Of a DNA stretch of 64,000 bases, positions 33,994 to 46,045 are shown one piece after another. The stretch is from Sphagnum compactum. Taxonomy: Eukaryota > Bryophyta > Sphagnopsida > Sphagnales. The stretch covers positions 24,052,875 to 24,116,874 of the forward strand of contig OZ234495.1 of NCBI GenBank assembly GCA_965153455.1, in the 5' to 3' direction. A program made the position numbers and the translations under genes. The notes under the pieces are model-generated. The model saw only the letters and a program-made list of their open reading frames with translations. It did not search any database and had not been told where the DNA came from. Within the stretch, counting starts at the first letter, position 1. Each line of letters begins with the position of its first letter.

Positions 33994-34500
33994 TGTCATG
34001 GACACCACCATCACCCATTTCTTACATCATCGTTAACTTTTAGTTAACTCTTAATTCACTATTAATTAATAAGTTTCTCAAAAAACTTCCTTGGTCGATG
34101 CACACATGGAAACCTCTATGGAAGCTTCCTTGAACTAGAAAGCTTATTGAAAAGATTTTTGAAAAGCTTCCTTGGTTGGTGCACACATGGAAACCACTAT
34201 TGAGGCTTCTTTGAACTTGGTCCCCAATGGGGTATAAATAGGGGTAAAACCTCCCATTACTTTAAATCTAATCAACACTAGTTTTGGGTTTTTTTTTATC
34301 ATAACTTTTGTTTTCATATGTTATCAGAATAAAGTTCTATTTGAATCATCTTCTACCATATATTGTGTTCTTACCTTACGTCTTTGTGTTTCTAATATTG
34401 GATTAAACTTATGCTTGCATTTTTTATGATTTGTTTTCTTTGTTGTGTCTTTGGCCTAGTTCTTATTCTTGTAGTTTTTCGTGCCTATGATAGTTTGAAC
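33994..34500 (+). mobile_element. LTR-like sequence of a Gypsy element
   Basis: Starts TGTCATGG and contains repeated AAGCTTCCTTGGT / CACACATGGAAACC blocks and a GGGGTATAAATAGGGG TATA region (34218-34234). It precedes a gag remnant. Related sequence with the same AACTTCCTTG and GGGGTATAAATA order lies at 45391-45815. The 3' edge and primer-binding site could not be placed. Confidence 0.5.
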
Positions 34501-34558
34501 AGACTCCCATCAGGCCTATATCTATTCTTGTCATTATTATTATTTTATTTTATTTTTT

Positions 34559-35290
34559 GTGGAAATCGAGTGTGGACTACCCCTCTACTTCAAACGTAAT
34601 TTTTTTCAAAAGGTTGTGGATTACCCACCTTTTGAACGTGTTGTTGAAATTGTGGACCACCAACCTCTTATTGATTTATTTATTTCTTTGGCCATGTCCA
34701 TTTCAAAAGAAGAAATAATTTTGTATATGGAAGAAGTTTTTGTTGCCCTTGAGCATATGTAACAGGAAAGTCAGTCTTTTTGTGAATCCATTGCACATTT
34801 ACAAGGAAACCCAACATTAACAATGTTTAAAAACATTTCAAAAGAACCACGAATCAGCCTACCAGAAGAGTTTGACGACACACATTCAAAATTTTGAGGT
34901 TTCGTCAACCAAGTACGTTTCATCATTCAACTTCATCAACACCGTTATCCAAATGACCGAACCCAAATTAGACTCATTGGCACCTTATTATCAAGCACAA
35001 CTTTAACATGGTTTGCACCTTTTTTGGAATGTCAATCCCCTCTTCTAAATAACTTTGAAGCATTTCTTGAAGAATTTGGTGCTTCTTTTGACGATTCAGA
35101 CAAAAGAACATACATCAACAACAAATTGCAAGCTCTTCACCAAGGAACACGCCCAGCTTCTATGTACGCTTCTGCATTTAAGCAACTAGCATGTGACATT
35201 ACGAGGCTGTGCTCATGAGCGAATTTCAGTTTAGATTCCGTGGAGACGTGAAAGGCTTTCTATAGACCTTAGATTGAAAGAAGAAGTTTG
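34559..35290 (+). pseudogene. Ty3/Gypsy gag pseudogene
   Basis: One frame from 34559 to 35218 is interrupted by TAA (34760) and TGA (34895). It reads PRISLPEEFDDTHSKF, GFVNQVRFIIQLH, RYPNDRTQIRLIGTLLSS, LTWFAPFLE and GTRPASMYASAFKQLACDI, the retrotransposon gag domain of plant Gypsy elements. After 35218 the frame shifts and resumes briefly as FQFRFRGDVKGF. Gag would form the particle; no zinc knuckle, protease or polymerase follows. The TGA stands where the family usually has Arg, one C-to-T change from CGA. Confidence 0.8.
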
Positions 35291-37858
35291 ATGGGTTTAA
35301 CACGCTTCTAGAGCAACAAAGAAACTTGTAGCAGGGGTTTTGGAGTTTTCATTGAGTAGTTTCTTGTCGTTGTGATGAGAGCAATGACCAGCAACATTAA
35401 AGCTTTCATTCTTACACACAAGTACTCACTCATCTTTGGGAAGGCTTTAGAGATAATGATTGATCAAACTAGTTGATGTATAGTTTAAGACAACACATGT
35501 TTTTTTTTTCTTTTTTTGGGTTTGGGAACAAATTATAAAAAATCCATTGCACAAAAAAGAAAAAGGAGAACACAAGCGAGTGGGTCACTAACGTGCCATT
35601 CAAGGCGAACCCTCAAGTGGAAAGGTTAACCTAGTCAAGGCTCAAGTCCAAATGACCATGGGGTGACCCTTGTGATAAACTAGGTTATAAGTCTAAGTGT
35701 TGAATTGGGTTTGATTCTCGCAATGTTAAACCAATAGATGAGTATAATGCACATTTACAGAGATACTCTATATCACTATTAAGATTAAGTGCTAATTAAA
35801 TGTTTCAGCTCCCCACCCATTAACATGAGATTTCGAGAATGCTTTATTGAGATACTATTTAAATCTTGGCACTTGGGCCAATCACTATGATCAATTAATG
35901 AAAAGCAATCATTTTGTTGATATTGCCCATATAGGAGTTTAGTATCATGCATATAAGTGCAATGTCAAAGTCTGTTTCCTACTATTATATTATTATTCTT
36001 CATTCATTTTAACATACAATTCATTGGTGGAGATACTCTAAACTCCCCCCATTCTATGTCATTGCCATTCTAACCTAGATAGAAAACGGTGACAAACAAT
36101 TGTAAGAATAGAAATTCTGCTCAGCCAATTACACAAAGGCAAAAACATGCACCCAAAAAGCCTAAGGGCTATTCTTTGTTAATTACTTGGGCTCTGCATT
36201 GTCACGAGCAGCTGATCAATTGATGAAACAAATGGATTGATTTTGTGAAAATTAAGTCTCATTCAAATGAAAAATATTGCATGCACCTTGAATTGAATTC
36301 AAATACATTGATTAAAATTAAAATTCAATTGAAAAATAAATTGATAAAGAAGGTATTGAAAATTAGCTTGTGAAAATGGTGTTGGAAAAAAAAATTACAA
36401 TTAAAAAGCACAATTTTGAAAAACCACTTTTACATGCCTCTTCACTTGGGAATGGACTCAAGAGATTCCGAGCTGGAATCTACTAGGATGACCTTATGGT
36501 CGGACAACCTAAACCAGCTCACATGAATCATGGTCACTCGAATTAGCTCTATGAGGGCTTACTCAAGAAGGTTAAGGTACCAGTGTAAACGCGCTAGTTC
36601 ACCCTGGCCGAACCTCGAGACCAGAAAATAGCTCACGGTGTAAATAGGATCCTGCGACAAGATCTCAGAATCAGGACCTCGTTTACGAGGCAACGTGGCT
36701 GCTCTTGTCTCCACAAAAACTCCCTAAGAAGCTGCGAAGCCAAGCGCATTAGGCGCTTTACCGCTTAATTTTTCTCCATTCTTTTCTCGCGATTTTGCCG
36801 GTGGAAGCAAGCTTGTGTTTTAGTGTAGAATCGAAGGTTTTGCGGTAGATTTTCCTCTTTTAAAATAAATAAAATTCGGGTGCTTTCTTTGGTTCTTTTG
36901 AAGAGTCTCAAACAGCTGTGCTCCATGCTTCTGTTGTTGTAGTTGTTGCTGTTTGTTATTGCTGTTGTTTTTTTGTTGGTGTTAACTGTTATTCCGGGTT
37001 CTGCTGCTGCGGATTTGGTGGAGGCGCTCACCACAAGCAGATTTTTGATGCTTCAGAACAGCTCTGCCGCAGATGCACTTCAGTTCTTCTCGGCTCTTTA
37101 CGCGCGTTGGTTTGTTCTACTCGCGGGTCATGCGCCTCTCTTTAGGTTTGTTTCTCGACTTTCTTATTTCGTCTTCTTCACGCACTCGCCATACGCTCTT
37201 ATTCCTTTTTTTTCTCGAGTTTTATTGCACAAGGAAGGACGATGTTATTTTGAAATACTCCCTCTTTTGCTTTTAGGCGTTGTCTAGTTCTTGCTAGCAC
37301 AGCTTTCCGTATCCATACTCGTCGTCGTAGCAATCTTTCTGGCGAAAGGTATTTCTCTTGCGTCGGCGCTAGCAGCCATCTGTCATAGTCTTGTAGTCAT
37401 CTCAAGCGTTAGATGAGGGTAACGTGTCCGTGAAGTTTGCAAACTTACGTCATGGATGTAGAAAGTGGAGACAGTTCCTCCTGTTTCTGTTCAAGTCCTG
37501 CAGATCTCTCGTCTAGAGTCCTGGTTCTGCTGGAGAAGATGCAAGATCAAAGTCTTTGTGGAGACATAATTGAATAATCAGGATGCGAGTTCTGTCTATG
37601 TTCCATGAATACCTCTACTAGACCTTGAAATAAGAAGAGAAATACAGAAGGCGATACTCGTGAGATACATTTTCACTTGGATGTCTCTCGCACTTCCCGT
37701 GTCTGTAAAGAAATTTTGAAGTGTTGAAGAAGTTAATTGGTTGTGATTGCAGAGCCGATCCAAGACTGATGCAGCTAGGGGAGTATCCAGACCAGCAGGA
37801 TGTCTTACTGCAACGATCTGCAAAGGGATAGTGTGTTCAATGGCTGTTTTTATTTGGG
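35291..37858. other. Intergenic, no gene recognised
   Basis: A B-box-like GGGTTTGATTCTCGC at 35706-35720 hints at a Pol III-derived repeat. 36430-37600 is less AT-rich than its surroundings and holds frames at 36943-37287 (a hydrophobic start, MLLFVIAVVFLLVL) and a short one at 37453-37590, but no domain. These might be 5' parts of the kinase locus that follows; this is not supported further. Confidence 0.35.
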
Positions 37859-37943
37859 GGATAACGAGGATGTTTGAGGCCTTTAGATCTCCGTGTATCA
37901 ATCACAAATGGAGATCTAAAGGCCTTTAACATCCTTGTTATCC
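37859..37943. repeat. Hairpin with 37-base arms coding for a kinase catalytic loop
   Basis: Arms 37859-37895 and 37907-37943 are reverse complements with about four mismatches and an 11-base loop. The left arm read on the minus strand gives IHGDLKASNILVI; the right arm read on the plus strand gives NGDLKAFNILVI. Both match subdomain VIb (HxDxKxxN) of protein kinases. Confidence 0.85.
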
Positions 37944-38345
37944 ACCTTTCTGGGTGAAAAATTGCAGGGAACTTGATGCTGACAAGGGGATGAGTGCAAC
38001 AGGTAAAAATTGGCTGTGGTTTTACTTGATTAGTTTTCTCCAATATTCAGGACTAACAGAGTTCAGATGTGTGTTAATTTGGTGGGACAGGGTTTTGCAG
38101 GGCATCAGGATATCCACAAGCACTGCCAAATCAGTCAGATCTGAACATTTGATGGCTGCAGATGTTTACAGTTTTGGGATGATTTGTCATGAGCTTGACT
38201 GGATGGATTCCTTTCAAAGAGTGCCCCACTTCAGACTATGATTTAGTCTCTCTGGGTGCCTCAGTTACAGTTTTTGTGCAGCCAGTGATCAGTAGATTGA
38301 TGTGGATGTGTGTGAATGCATATCCACACCACAGACCTGAAATGG
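37905..38345 (+). pseudogene. Protein kinase pseudogene fragment
   Basis: Kinase landmarks appear in order on the plus strand but in different frames: NGDLKAFNILV (subdomain VIb, 37910-37945), VGTGFCRASGYPQAL (subdomain VIII, the family form being GTGFWRAPE, 38085-38125), ADVYSFGMICHEL (subdomain IX, 38158-38197), SDYDLVSLG (38235-38260) and VNAYPHHRPEM (subdomain XI, 38315-38345). The DFG region is unrecognisable. At least three frameshifts or stops disrupt it. The N-terminal lobe is absent. This is a Ser/Thr (or mixed-lineage type) kinase relic. Confidence 0.7.
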
Positions 38346-39905
38346 GAAGAGGATTGGGATAGGTTAGATGTGCCAGAGTTTGAATATTACGAAGTTTATG
38401 TAGGTGGGAAGGTTCTCAATCTTTCAAGAGATGGTTTGTGAAGGTTAGGTTTAAGTTATGTTGTTGTCTTAGGTGGCAGTATTGGGGAGGGAGTTAAGGA
38501 CCTAATTTGTAGTTGCATGTAGATTTGAAGAGGATTAGTTGAAGGACATCTCTTCCATGGAATGGTACTACATACAAAATTCTAACCCTGTTATTTGAAA
38601 TAATTTTACATATTTGCTGTAGTGAAAATTGAAGAGATAATCAAAGAACTTAAAATCTCCATGTATCAATTCCAAACCAATTCTTACGACGTGCAGAACA
38701 AGTAAAAAACCCCTGGAGGGATCTTTGATTTTGATTTTCCCTCAATGAACCTGAGTGGGTGGGGGTGGCTTCTCTGATTTTGAAATAACTTTAAAACCAG
38801 AACCTGTGGTTCTTTATAAATTCAAACTAAACCAGCACAACACTGATTCAAACTTCAAACCAGCACCTCATAGAAATGAGGACTACCTATTTCATGAAGT
38901 TCCCCAAAGAAAACTGCACCTTAGTTTTATGAAATTCTCAAAATATGAACTCACATCTCAAGCATTAACGTTTTATGAACAATCCTCAACATGTGGGATT
39001 CAATGAAAACAATGCCCTATTTAATGAAGTTCATGAATTTTGAAGTCGCACTTTTTACAGTAACATCTGGTTAACACTACTCAAAATGTGGGACGAAATG
39101 AAAACTACACTTGAGTTCTGTAGTCTCTACCCCACTGGAAGAGCTTTAAAATAAGCAGTGAAAAGGCAAGAGAATCCTCATCCCTAAAGGACTGCGCGTT
39201 TTATGTTAGTATATCTTTTGGGACCGGAGACCGTGAAACTTGCACATTTCGTCATAGAGTAGTTTGAGTATGCGATGATATCTCCGCAGCAGGAACCGTG
39301 CAAATCTCGTTAAAATGGAATGATTGTCAGTCAAACTCATTAGCTGAAACCAAAGCCAAACCTGTTAGGTTGATTGCAGCAACTGATTGTAAACTAACTC
39401 TGCAGCCAGATGGCAATTTGAAGGGGAGGAAGCTATCGAACTGATCTGCTGGTTAACTTGGTGATGGAATTCGCTAGTGAGACCGACATAAGTTGAAAAG
39501 AGATTTTAGCTTCACTTCCAAGTCTTCCTCCGGGAATAGCGACTAGCGACAGGCGGCGTTCAAATGCTAGATTCCGAGCTCCGACAAGACGGAAGAAAAG
39601 GCACGGTTCGGAGATGGTGTCTTTGAGTCCGCCACCAAAAAACAACGTGAAGAGGAGCCAGCATACATGAAATGGCCGGCGGGAAAGAGTGGCGGTTGTC
39701 GCAACAAGCGGAATGAAATGAGGACAAGAAAATAATCAAGCACCTCTGCTCCAAAGGCCAGGGATAATTGCCATAAGCGAGGAACCCCCAAGTGCCACCT
39801 TCTCTAGAGCAAATTTCAAAAGACATACTCCTGAAGTGGTCGGGAACTCCCGCGACGTCAGAACTCAGAACGCTCCTCAGTGAATAACTCAGTAAGCCTA
39901 TGTCT
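38346..39905. other. Intergenic, no gene recognised
   Basis: AT-rich to 39150, then less AT-rich up to the U2 promoter. Minus-strand frames at 39433-39645 and 39560-39826 overlap in different registers and show no domain. They could be 5' exons of an unidentified gene, but I have no support for that. Confidence 0.35.
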
Positions 39906-39907
39906 TA

Positions 39908-39954
39908 TTCCCATATTGGTTGCCAAAATCTGTGTAAGAGCGCAATATTTATAG
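39908..39954 (+). promoter_or_regulatory. Plant snRNA promoter: USE-like element and TATA box
   Basis: TTCCCATATTG at 39908-39918 matches the plant upstream sequence element (RTCCCACATCG) at 8 of 11 positions. TATTTATAG at 39946-39954 lies about 30 bases before the U2 start. The ~37-base centre-to-centre spacing fits Pol II-type rather than Pol III-type (U6) snRNA genes. Confidence 0.65.
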
Positions 39955-39977
39955 CCAGGTCCGACTAAGATAGTTCC

Positions 39978-40173
39978 ATACCTTTCTCGGCCGTTTGGCT
40001 AAGATCAAGTGTAGTATCTGTTCTTATCAGCTTAATATCTGATACGAGGGTCATCGAGTCTCATGGTATTAATCTAATTTTTCTTGGCGGCGGGTCCTCC
40101 GGGTGGCTTGCTGCCCGGCTCCGCATGCGTCGCCTTGGTATTGCACGACTTCCTGGGCTGGCGCAACCCTCTC
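39978..40173 (+). ncRNA. U2 spliceosomal snRNA
   Basis: U2 snRNA pairs with the intron branch point in the spliceosome. The 5' region is essentially canonical: ATACCTTTCTCGGCC, then AAGATCAAGTGTAGTATCTG (with the branch-point-binding GTAGTA) and TTCTTATCAG leading into TAATATCTGATAC. A Sm-type AATTTTTC lies at about 40077, followed by GC-rich stem-loops III and IV (40085-40170) with CTCCGGGTGGCTTGC and TTGCACGACTTCCTGG motifs. The 3' end is placed by the usual ~196-base plant length and is approximate. One base (CCGTTTGG where CCTTTTGG is usual) differs in the first stem-loop region. With promoter elements present, it may be expressed. Confidence 0.95.
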
Positions 40174-40698
40174 CTCAGAGGGAACCAACCAAAGCAAGAA
40201 GGATCTATGTTTCTATGTGCCTGTGACGCATTGTTTGTTTTTGCTTTCCGAATGTACGCAAAGAGAAATGTAAAGTGGTAGTGCTTTTTAAATCTTCAAA
40301 CGGCAGATGTTGAACAAACTTAGCTAATGTTGATAAGATTTCTATACATGTTCGAAGTAGGTATCAAAATTTGGGTGTGAATGTTCTTCTTGCGAAACTT
40401 TCAAAGTGACGACAAAACGATATACACCTCATACATACATCCCATCATTGAAGTCACGATCGTATATATGTGTGATATATTACATGCCTATGTGACAAAA
40501 AATATTGTTTAACATTCAATGCATGAAGAAGATTCTGAATCCAAATTGCTAGATAAAGAGAAGATTGAACATGAATTATGGAATCATGAAAATAAATGTG
40601 AATAAACCTTTATTTTGCTGAGAATCTTAGTCATGGTATATCAAAAGTTCAAAAATGAGGACAATGATTATATCAAGGATTTGAAATCCAAGACTTAG
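40174..40698. other. Intergenic, no gene seen
   Basis: U2 3' flank, then AT-rich sequence. The last ~150 bases may be degenerate Copia gag leading into the zinc knuckle that follows. Confidence 0.4.
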
Positions 40699-40968
40699 TG
40701 CAACTCATGTGGAGAAATTGGACACTATTTGAATTTGGCATGAATGTCCAAAGAAGGATATATAATCAAGAAGTCACAAATGAGATCAAAGTTGCCTTGA
40801 CAAAAAGTCAGGATTATGAGAATGTAATCTCTAATAATAGATTTTTGGGAGCATAATCATTGTCACATCCTATATATTGACAATCCATGCATAGAAGTAT
40901 GGTATGTGGGTGAAGGTGCTACTAAACACATGTTTGATAGAGGTGAATTTTACATATTCACATTTGTT
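40699..40968 (+). pseudogene. Ty1/Copia gag zinc knuckle and protease remnant
   Basis: CNSCGEIGHYLNL followed, after a one-base shift, by HECPKKD gives the CCHC knuckle of gag. About 150 bases on, WYVGEGATKHMFDRGEFY corresponds to the WYxDSGAxxHM active-site region of Copia proteases; the catalytic Asp-Ser is changed to Gly-Glu. Stops lie between. The remainder of pol is not recognisable. Confidence 0.6.
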
Positions 40969-43900
40969 TAGGAAAACACATGGCCAATGGCCATTGCTAG
41001 TGGCCAACATCTATGGATATGGAGTTGTGGAAACGCACTTATTCTCATGGTTCATGGTTTTTGAAAGCAAGTTATTTTCAAGATTGTATTGTATATACTC
41101 AAGTTACAAATAACTTTGTTTTCAATTAGTCAAGTTTTGATTAAAAACTTTAATGTAGGATTTACAAGTGGGACAAAAATGAATTGATTAATACAATGTG
41201 TTAGTAATGCATCATTCCATTTTATTTGATTAGATGTTGATAACACTGAATCGATTGGATTTTACTAAAGATAGCTCATTAAAGTAGGCTATAACTATGT
41301 TATGTCAACATAAATATGTTATTTTAACATAACATGGCATAGACATCAATGGGTCCCATGGTACTTGAAATGTGAATTGACATAACATATGATATGCTAG
41401 TTATGGTGGACTATTTTGAAAGATTAATCTTTTAATAATAAGGTCAAAGTTGTGTAGTATCCACATTATACCAACATAATCAACTAGATACCAAATGACT
41501 ATGACTCGATCATTTTGCAAAGATGTGAACCTATTTACATGTGCACAAATCTTCAACTTTCTTCACATTATTTCAATTTGGTTACAAAATGGAGGCTAAT
41601 CTATTTAATGACATAAATTTCTAACCTTAATGGTGATTACACAATAAAATATGGGGCATTAATAATCATTTAAAAAGTCTTTGGAATTGTTGGAGAAATT
41701 AGATGAAACTCATTTGTAAGCATTGTGGAATGGAATAACCAAAGAACAAATAATCTTACCTATGACAAGCATATCAATTTCTTAAAAAGTAATAAAAGAG
41801 GACTTCGTCCAAATGTACAATAATCAATTCTTTATGCACCAAGAAAAAACTTCAAGTAAAATCATTAAGATCTTGCAATGTAATGACATTTATACCTGAA
41901 ATGACTATGGTAAATAGTCATTTTAGAAAGAAAATCTTAATGAAGTTATTGGAATTCCTTACAAACAAGCCATTAGTTGTATTTTACTTAAATGAAATAT
42001 TTAAATCATTATATATTACGGAACATGTTGGGTACATGTCATTGTGCACATTACATTGTTCTTTGAAAATTTGGGTGAGGTGCCAAATTTTTTTTTGAAT
42101 AAGCAATAAAATAGGCGCAATTGCATGTACCCAACATGTTCCATCATGTAATGGTTTTCATGTAGATTTGCAAATTAGTGGTGTTTTGGATTTTGTAAAA
42201 TGGTCCTCTAGATAATAGGTCTTAACACCTACCCAAGTTTTGTATAATGGAACATTGCATGACCCTTCTATTTGCCTTGTAAGAATATCTTCACCAATGT
42301 TCAATATGTGGCCTTTGCACTAGACATCTTGTCCATGAAGTACAATAGTGAAATTCAATGAATTCATTGGAAGATTGTTGTGACCTTGAAAAATGCACAA
42401 CTTTCAAAGCCTTGGACTATTCAATATTGTTCATGGCATGTATCATTGTATTGCATTATAAAATAGACTAGTCATTATGCCCTTGTTGTATTGATGAATG
42501 AAATTACATGATAAATGTGACCATCGTAACTACAATAACCTATCCTACTACTTTGCTTATAATATCCCTTCAAGGGATAGATCTATTAGTGATAGTTGAT
42601 ATTCATCTTTCTCCCAACCCAAGATAAAAAAATTCAAATTCCACTATTGCTATGTTTACAAAAATGGAAGGAAGTCCACCACAAAATAAAATTAGAATAT
42701 TGAGTCACCTAGATACCAATGCCCAACTTCCTTGAAAGATGTGCGGTGATCACATTCATAAAGTGTTTTTTTGAAATCATGTTCCATCTTGTATGTGTCA
42801 CATAAATTCATGTGGGAGGTCTCAATGTCAATAATTGACTAATCATCGTAAAACATCAATAACTCGAGGGTAATATTTGTTGACAATGACAACAAATTCA
42901 TGGCCACATAAATGCACCAAACGGTGTGGCAAAACAAGCTTAATAGAGATTTAATGACAATGTTGGTGATGTTTCATTTTGCCTAAATATTCAACATCAT
43001 GTTTAACACATGAACAATGAGTGCATGTACTTGCAATTTACATATACTTACATCATTTTCTAAATGAATTTTTTTGAAACTTATTCATGTTAAATATGGC
43101 ATCCAAAAATGAATGTCATATTTAAATTTAAGCTTGGAGCCTTAACATCAATTCTTAAAAAAACATAAATTTTAACATTAAAACACAATCTTCGATGGCA
43201 ACCCATAACATGGGGTTTTAAATCAACTTTAAGTTAACACAAGTGTTTTTGCATGACTATCCTAGGTTTCATCTTGTTTTCTATTCTACTTACATATTCA
43301 TAACATTCATTATGGTGGTGTGAATCCATTGTGAAAAAAGTAAATTATCATTTTTTGAAACAACAATTTAAATAAACATTAACTTAGGTGTGTGTTAAGG
43401 GGTGAAATTGTGGCCCCTAATCATAACCGTCCTCTAGGGGGTAAGATTAAGGGGCAAGGTCGACACTTTATTACTTCACAAGAACTACCGTCATTAACTT
43501 ACTTTACTACAACTAATCAAATAGTAAGGAAGAAGTCATACAAAGAATAATGAAGAAGGTATGTGTCTGTTGTCCAAGACTAGACCTACCCTCCTATAAG
43601 TAGTCTAATATAGGGAGTTGGGAGAGAATGCAGAGAAGGGGGCAATATGAGGAATGGGCAGAACCTAAAAATAACTACTCTCCCTGATTCTGCAACACCT
43701 TCAATGCCTTTGGATGTTTCCTAGGGGATTTTGCAAACCTACCACAATTGTCTTACATCACCCATGTTTGTAGGTCCTCAAGTGGTTTTGCCTATTGCCT
43801 GCAGCAACTCAGGAAGCCCCTCCTTTACTTTATATTGTCTGCAACCAATTGTTTTCCCTTTTGTCCCTACCTACCGCCTCCAACAATACCTCTTTGTACA

Positions 43901-45390
43901 TGAGGTTATTAATTGGCATATCCCAATATGTTGAGTTTCCACCATCGAAGATTGGTTATTACCATCATGTGGCACCTAATAACTTAGTGCTCTAGAGGCT
44001 ACCAAGTGGTAAGCCCCATTATTCTCTATCCTAAAAGAAATGTCAAAAATATTATTTCAAGGAAACATCCTACTTATACAAATTAAACCACTCTACCTTC
44101 CACACTTAAGAGGATAACAATATAACACAAGAAATTTGAATCCTTCAACCATCTTCCATTAAATCACACCCAAAGTACATACATTTTTCTCCATTCCTCA
44201 CATCCTTCTCCATGAGAATCTCACATCCCCCAATGTCCCACTCCCAAAAGTCTCAAATGAATTAGAAATCCCCCCACACTTCCTTTAATCCTTTTTACCC
44301 ACACACCACACACAAGGCCCACATTGACCCTTAGAAAATATGACCTTTATCTTAATCCTTTCTTAGAAATCTCATAGATGATTAGGTGAATTACCCCCCA
44401 ACCATTTACTAAACTAAACTACCTAATTCCATTGACTTTCACCCCTTAGATACAAGATAGTAAGTCTACCACTAGTAACTATTAATTACTAAAAAGCTTA
44501 TGGAACTAACTAATTTAAAATTTTCTACATGTTAACAATGTGAATGGAAAGCCAAAAACTAACTAATATTTAAGTCATTATTACCTAACATAAATAACCT
44601 TTTTGTGTTCTATTGTTATTCGAATGTCATGTTAAACCTTAAACCCATAGGCCTTAATATTAAGTGTGATTGTAGTTTTATGGTCCATCCACACCTAATG
44701 TTTAGGTTAACCACTATGTTAGTCCCTAACATCATTAAAATCAATTTATTAACTAATTGCTAACATTAAGTCCTTACATGCACATGTATCTACTCCTAGT
44801 GGAAGGTTACATTTTAAGTTCTTAAAATACCAACTAACCACTAATCCTCCTGCCCCTTTTATTCATAACTGAAATTAGTGTTAACTTGCCATCATTATGA
44901 CAATGTTGCATTGTTTCATGTTACCTTTGTGATCATCATCATCTTGTGAAGCTCTAAGGTAGCATGGCCCATCATTGATCACTTGTATACCTATGACCGA
45001 ACACTGTGGCAAATCTTTTTCAATTCTTCTCCATTTTGAGTGATTTAAAATGTTATAGGAGCACCTTCTCAAGCTCTACAAATCACCTTTGAAATGCAAA
45101 GCCAAAGGACCAGCCAAAAAATAGTATTAAAGTAAATACATTTTTTCAAATTACAAAACATGTTTTTTTCATTTTTTTTCATTTTGACTCTCCTACTTTC
45201 AAACCCCATAACTTTCTTATTTTTGTTCATTTTATATGATATAAAGTGCTATCTGAATTTCTACAAATCATTTTTGAACTTTAATTGCAACACAACAATA
45301 TACAAGGGATGTTTTGGGTGTTCGGGAATCAGCCTTTGTAGTGTTCAATGGTTTGTGTTTTAGAGTTATTGACATGTTTTACTTTGGGGG
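40969..45390. other. Intergenic, very AT-rich, no gene recognised
   Basis: Holds the hairpin at 42005-42152, a short palindrome in CCCCTAATCATAAC.. (43405-43455), and otherwise unassigned sequence. 43400-44040 is slightly less AT-rich, with a TATAAGTAG motif at 43595, and could be part of an LTR. No protein domain is seen in any frame. Confidence 0.4.
42005..42152. repeat. Palindromic (MITE-like) hairpin, 19 bases perfect in ~40-base arms
   Basis: GGAACATGTTGGGTACATG at 42020-42038 is the exact reverse complement of 42124-42142. Weaker pairing continues outward (CATTATATATTAC against ATCATGTAATGG) and inward (TCATTGTGC against GCGCAATTG). The loop is about 85 bases. Confidence 0.7.
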
Positions 45391-45815
45391 GCCACAACAT
45401 TCTCATTTCTAATTCGTTTTTTACGATTGTTAGTATGTCAATTCATTCATAGTACACACATGGGTACACACTAACGCACATGGGTGAACATGGGCGAACA
45501 TGGGCCACATGTAGATTAAAAACTTCTTGAAAAACTTCCTTGAGTTAGGTGCCCAAGGGGTATAAATAAAGGTAGAATTTTTTATTACCTTTAATATATT
45601 CAACACCAGTTTTTAGTAAGTTTTCTTATTATAACTTTTTTTTTTCCTTCCTTGCAATAAAATTTGGTTGGATTTTTGTTTCGCACATGTCGTGTTACTG
45701 TTCTTGTTTCACAATCTACATTTGAAAAATTAAGCTTACTTTTGTTCTTATTTTCGTTTAGGAAATTTCGTAATCTTGGTTGTTTTTGTGCCCATGACAT
45801 TAAGTACCTACTAAT
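45391..45815 (+). mobile_element. Solo LTR or LTR fragment, related to 33994-34500
   Basis: Shares in order the AAAACTTCCTTGAG, GTGCCCAAGGGGTATAAATA and TTCAACACCAGTTTT motifs with the LTR-like segment before the Gypsy gag. No gag follows, so this is a solo LTR or a fragment. Confidence 0.5.
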
Positions 45816-46045
45816 AATTAGGTACGTAACTCATGGGGTAGGTACCTACTACCTAACTAATACATATCTAAAGTAGATATGTCTTAAGTACCTACTACCT
45901 AATTAGTACATATCTAAGGTAAATACATATTATGTACCTTACCTAATAGGTACCTATTACCTAGTTATTATGTATTAACTTAAGTACTAAAGTTAAATTT
46001 TTAAGTTAAATACATAGTAGCTAAGTACCCACCTTAGATACTTAC
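45816..46045. repeat. Palindromic ACCTA/TAGGT tract
   Basis: Dense GGTACCTACTACCTA and complementary TTAGGTA motifs alternate on the same strand, so the tract can fold on itself at many places. A tRNA-like sequence follows 0.65 kb further on. Confidence 0.75.

Noticed and set aside
38755-39006. 83-codon frame with Lys/Phe-rich sequence
   Set aside because: Contains repeated AACCAG/TTTATGAA motifs of a dispersed repeat and no domain.
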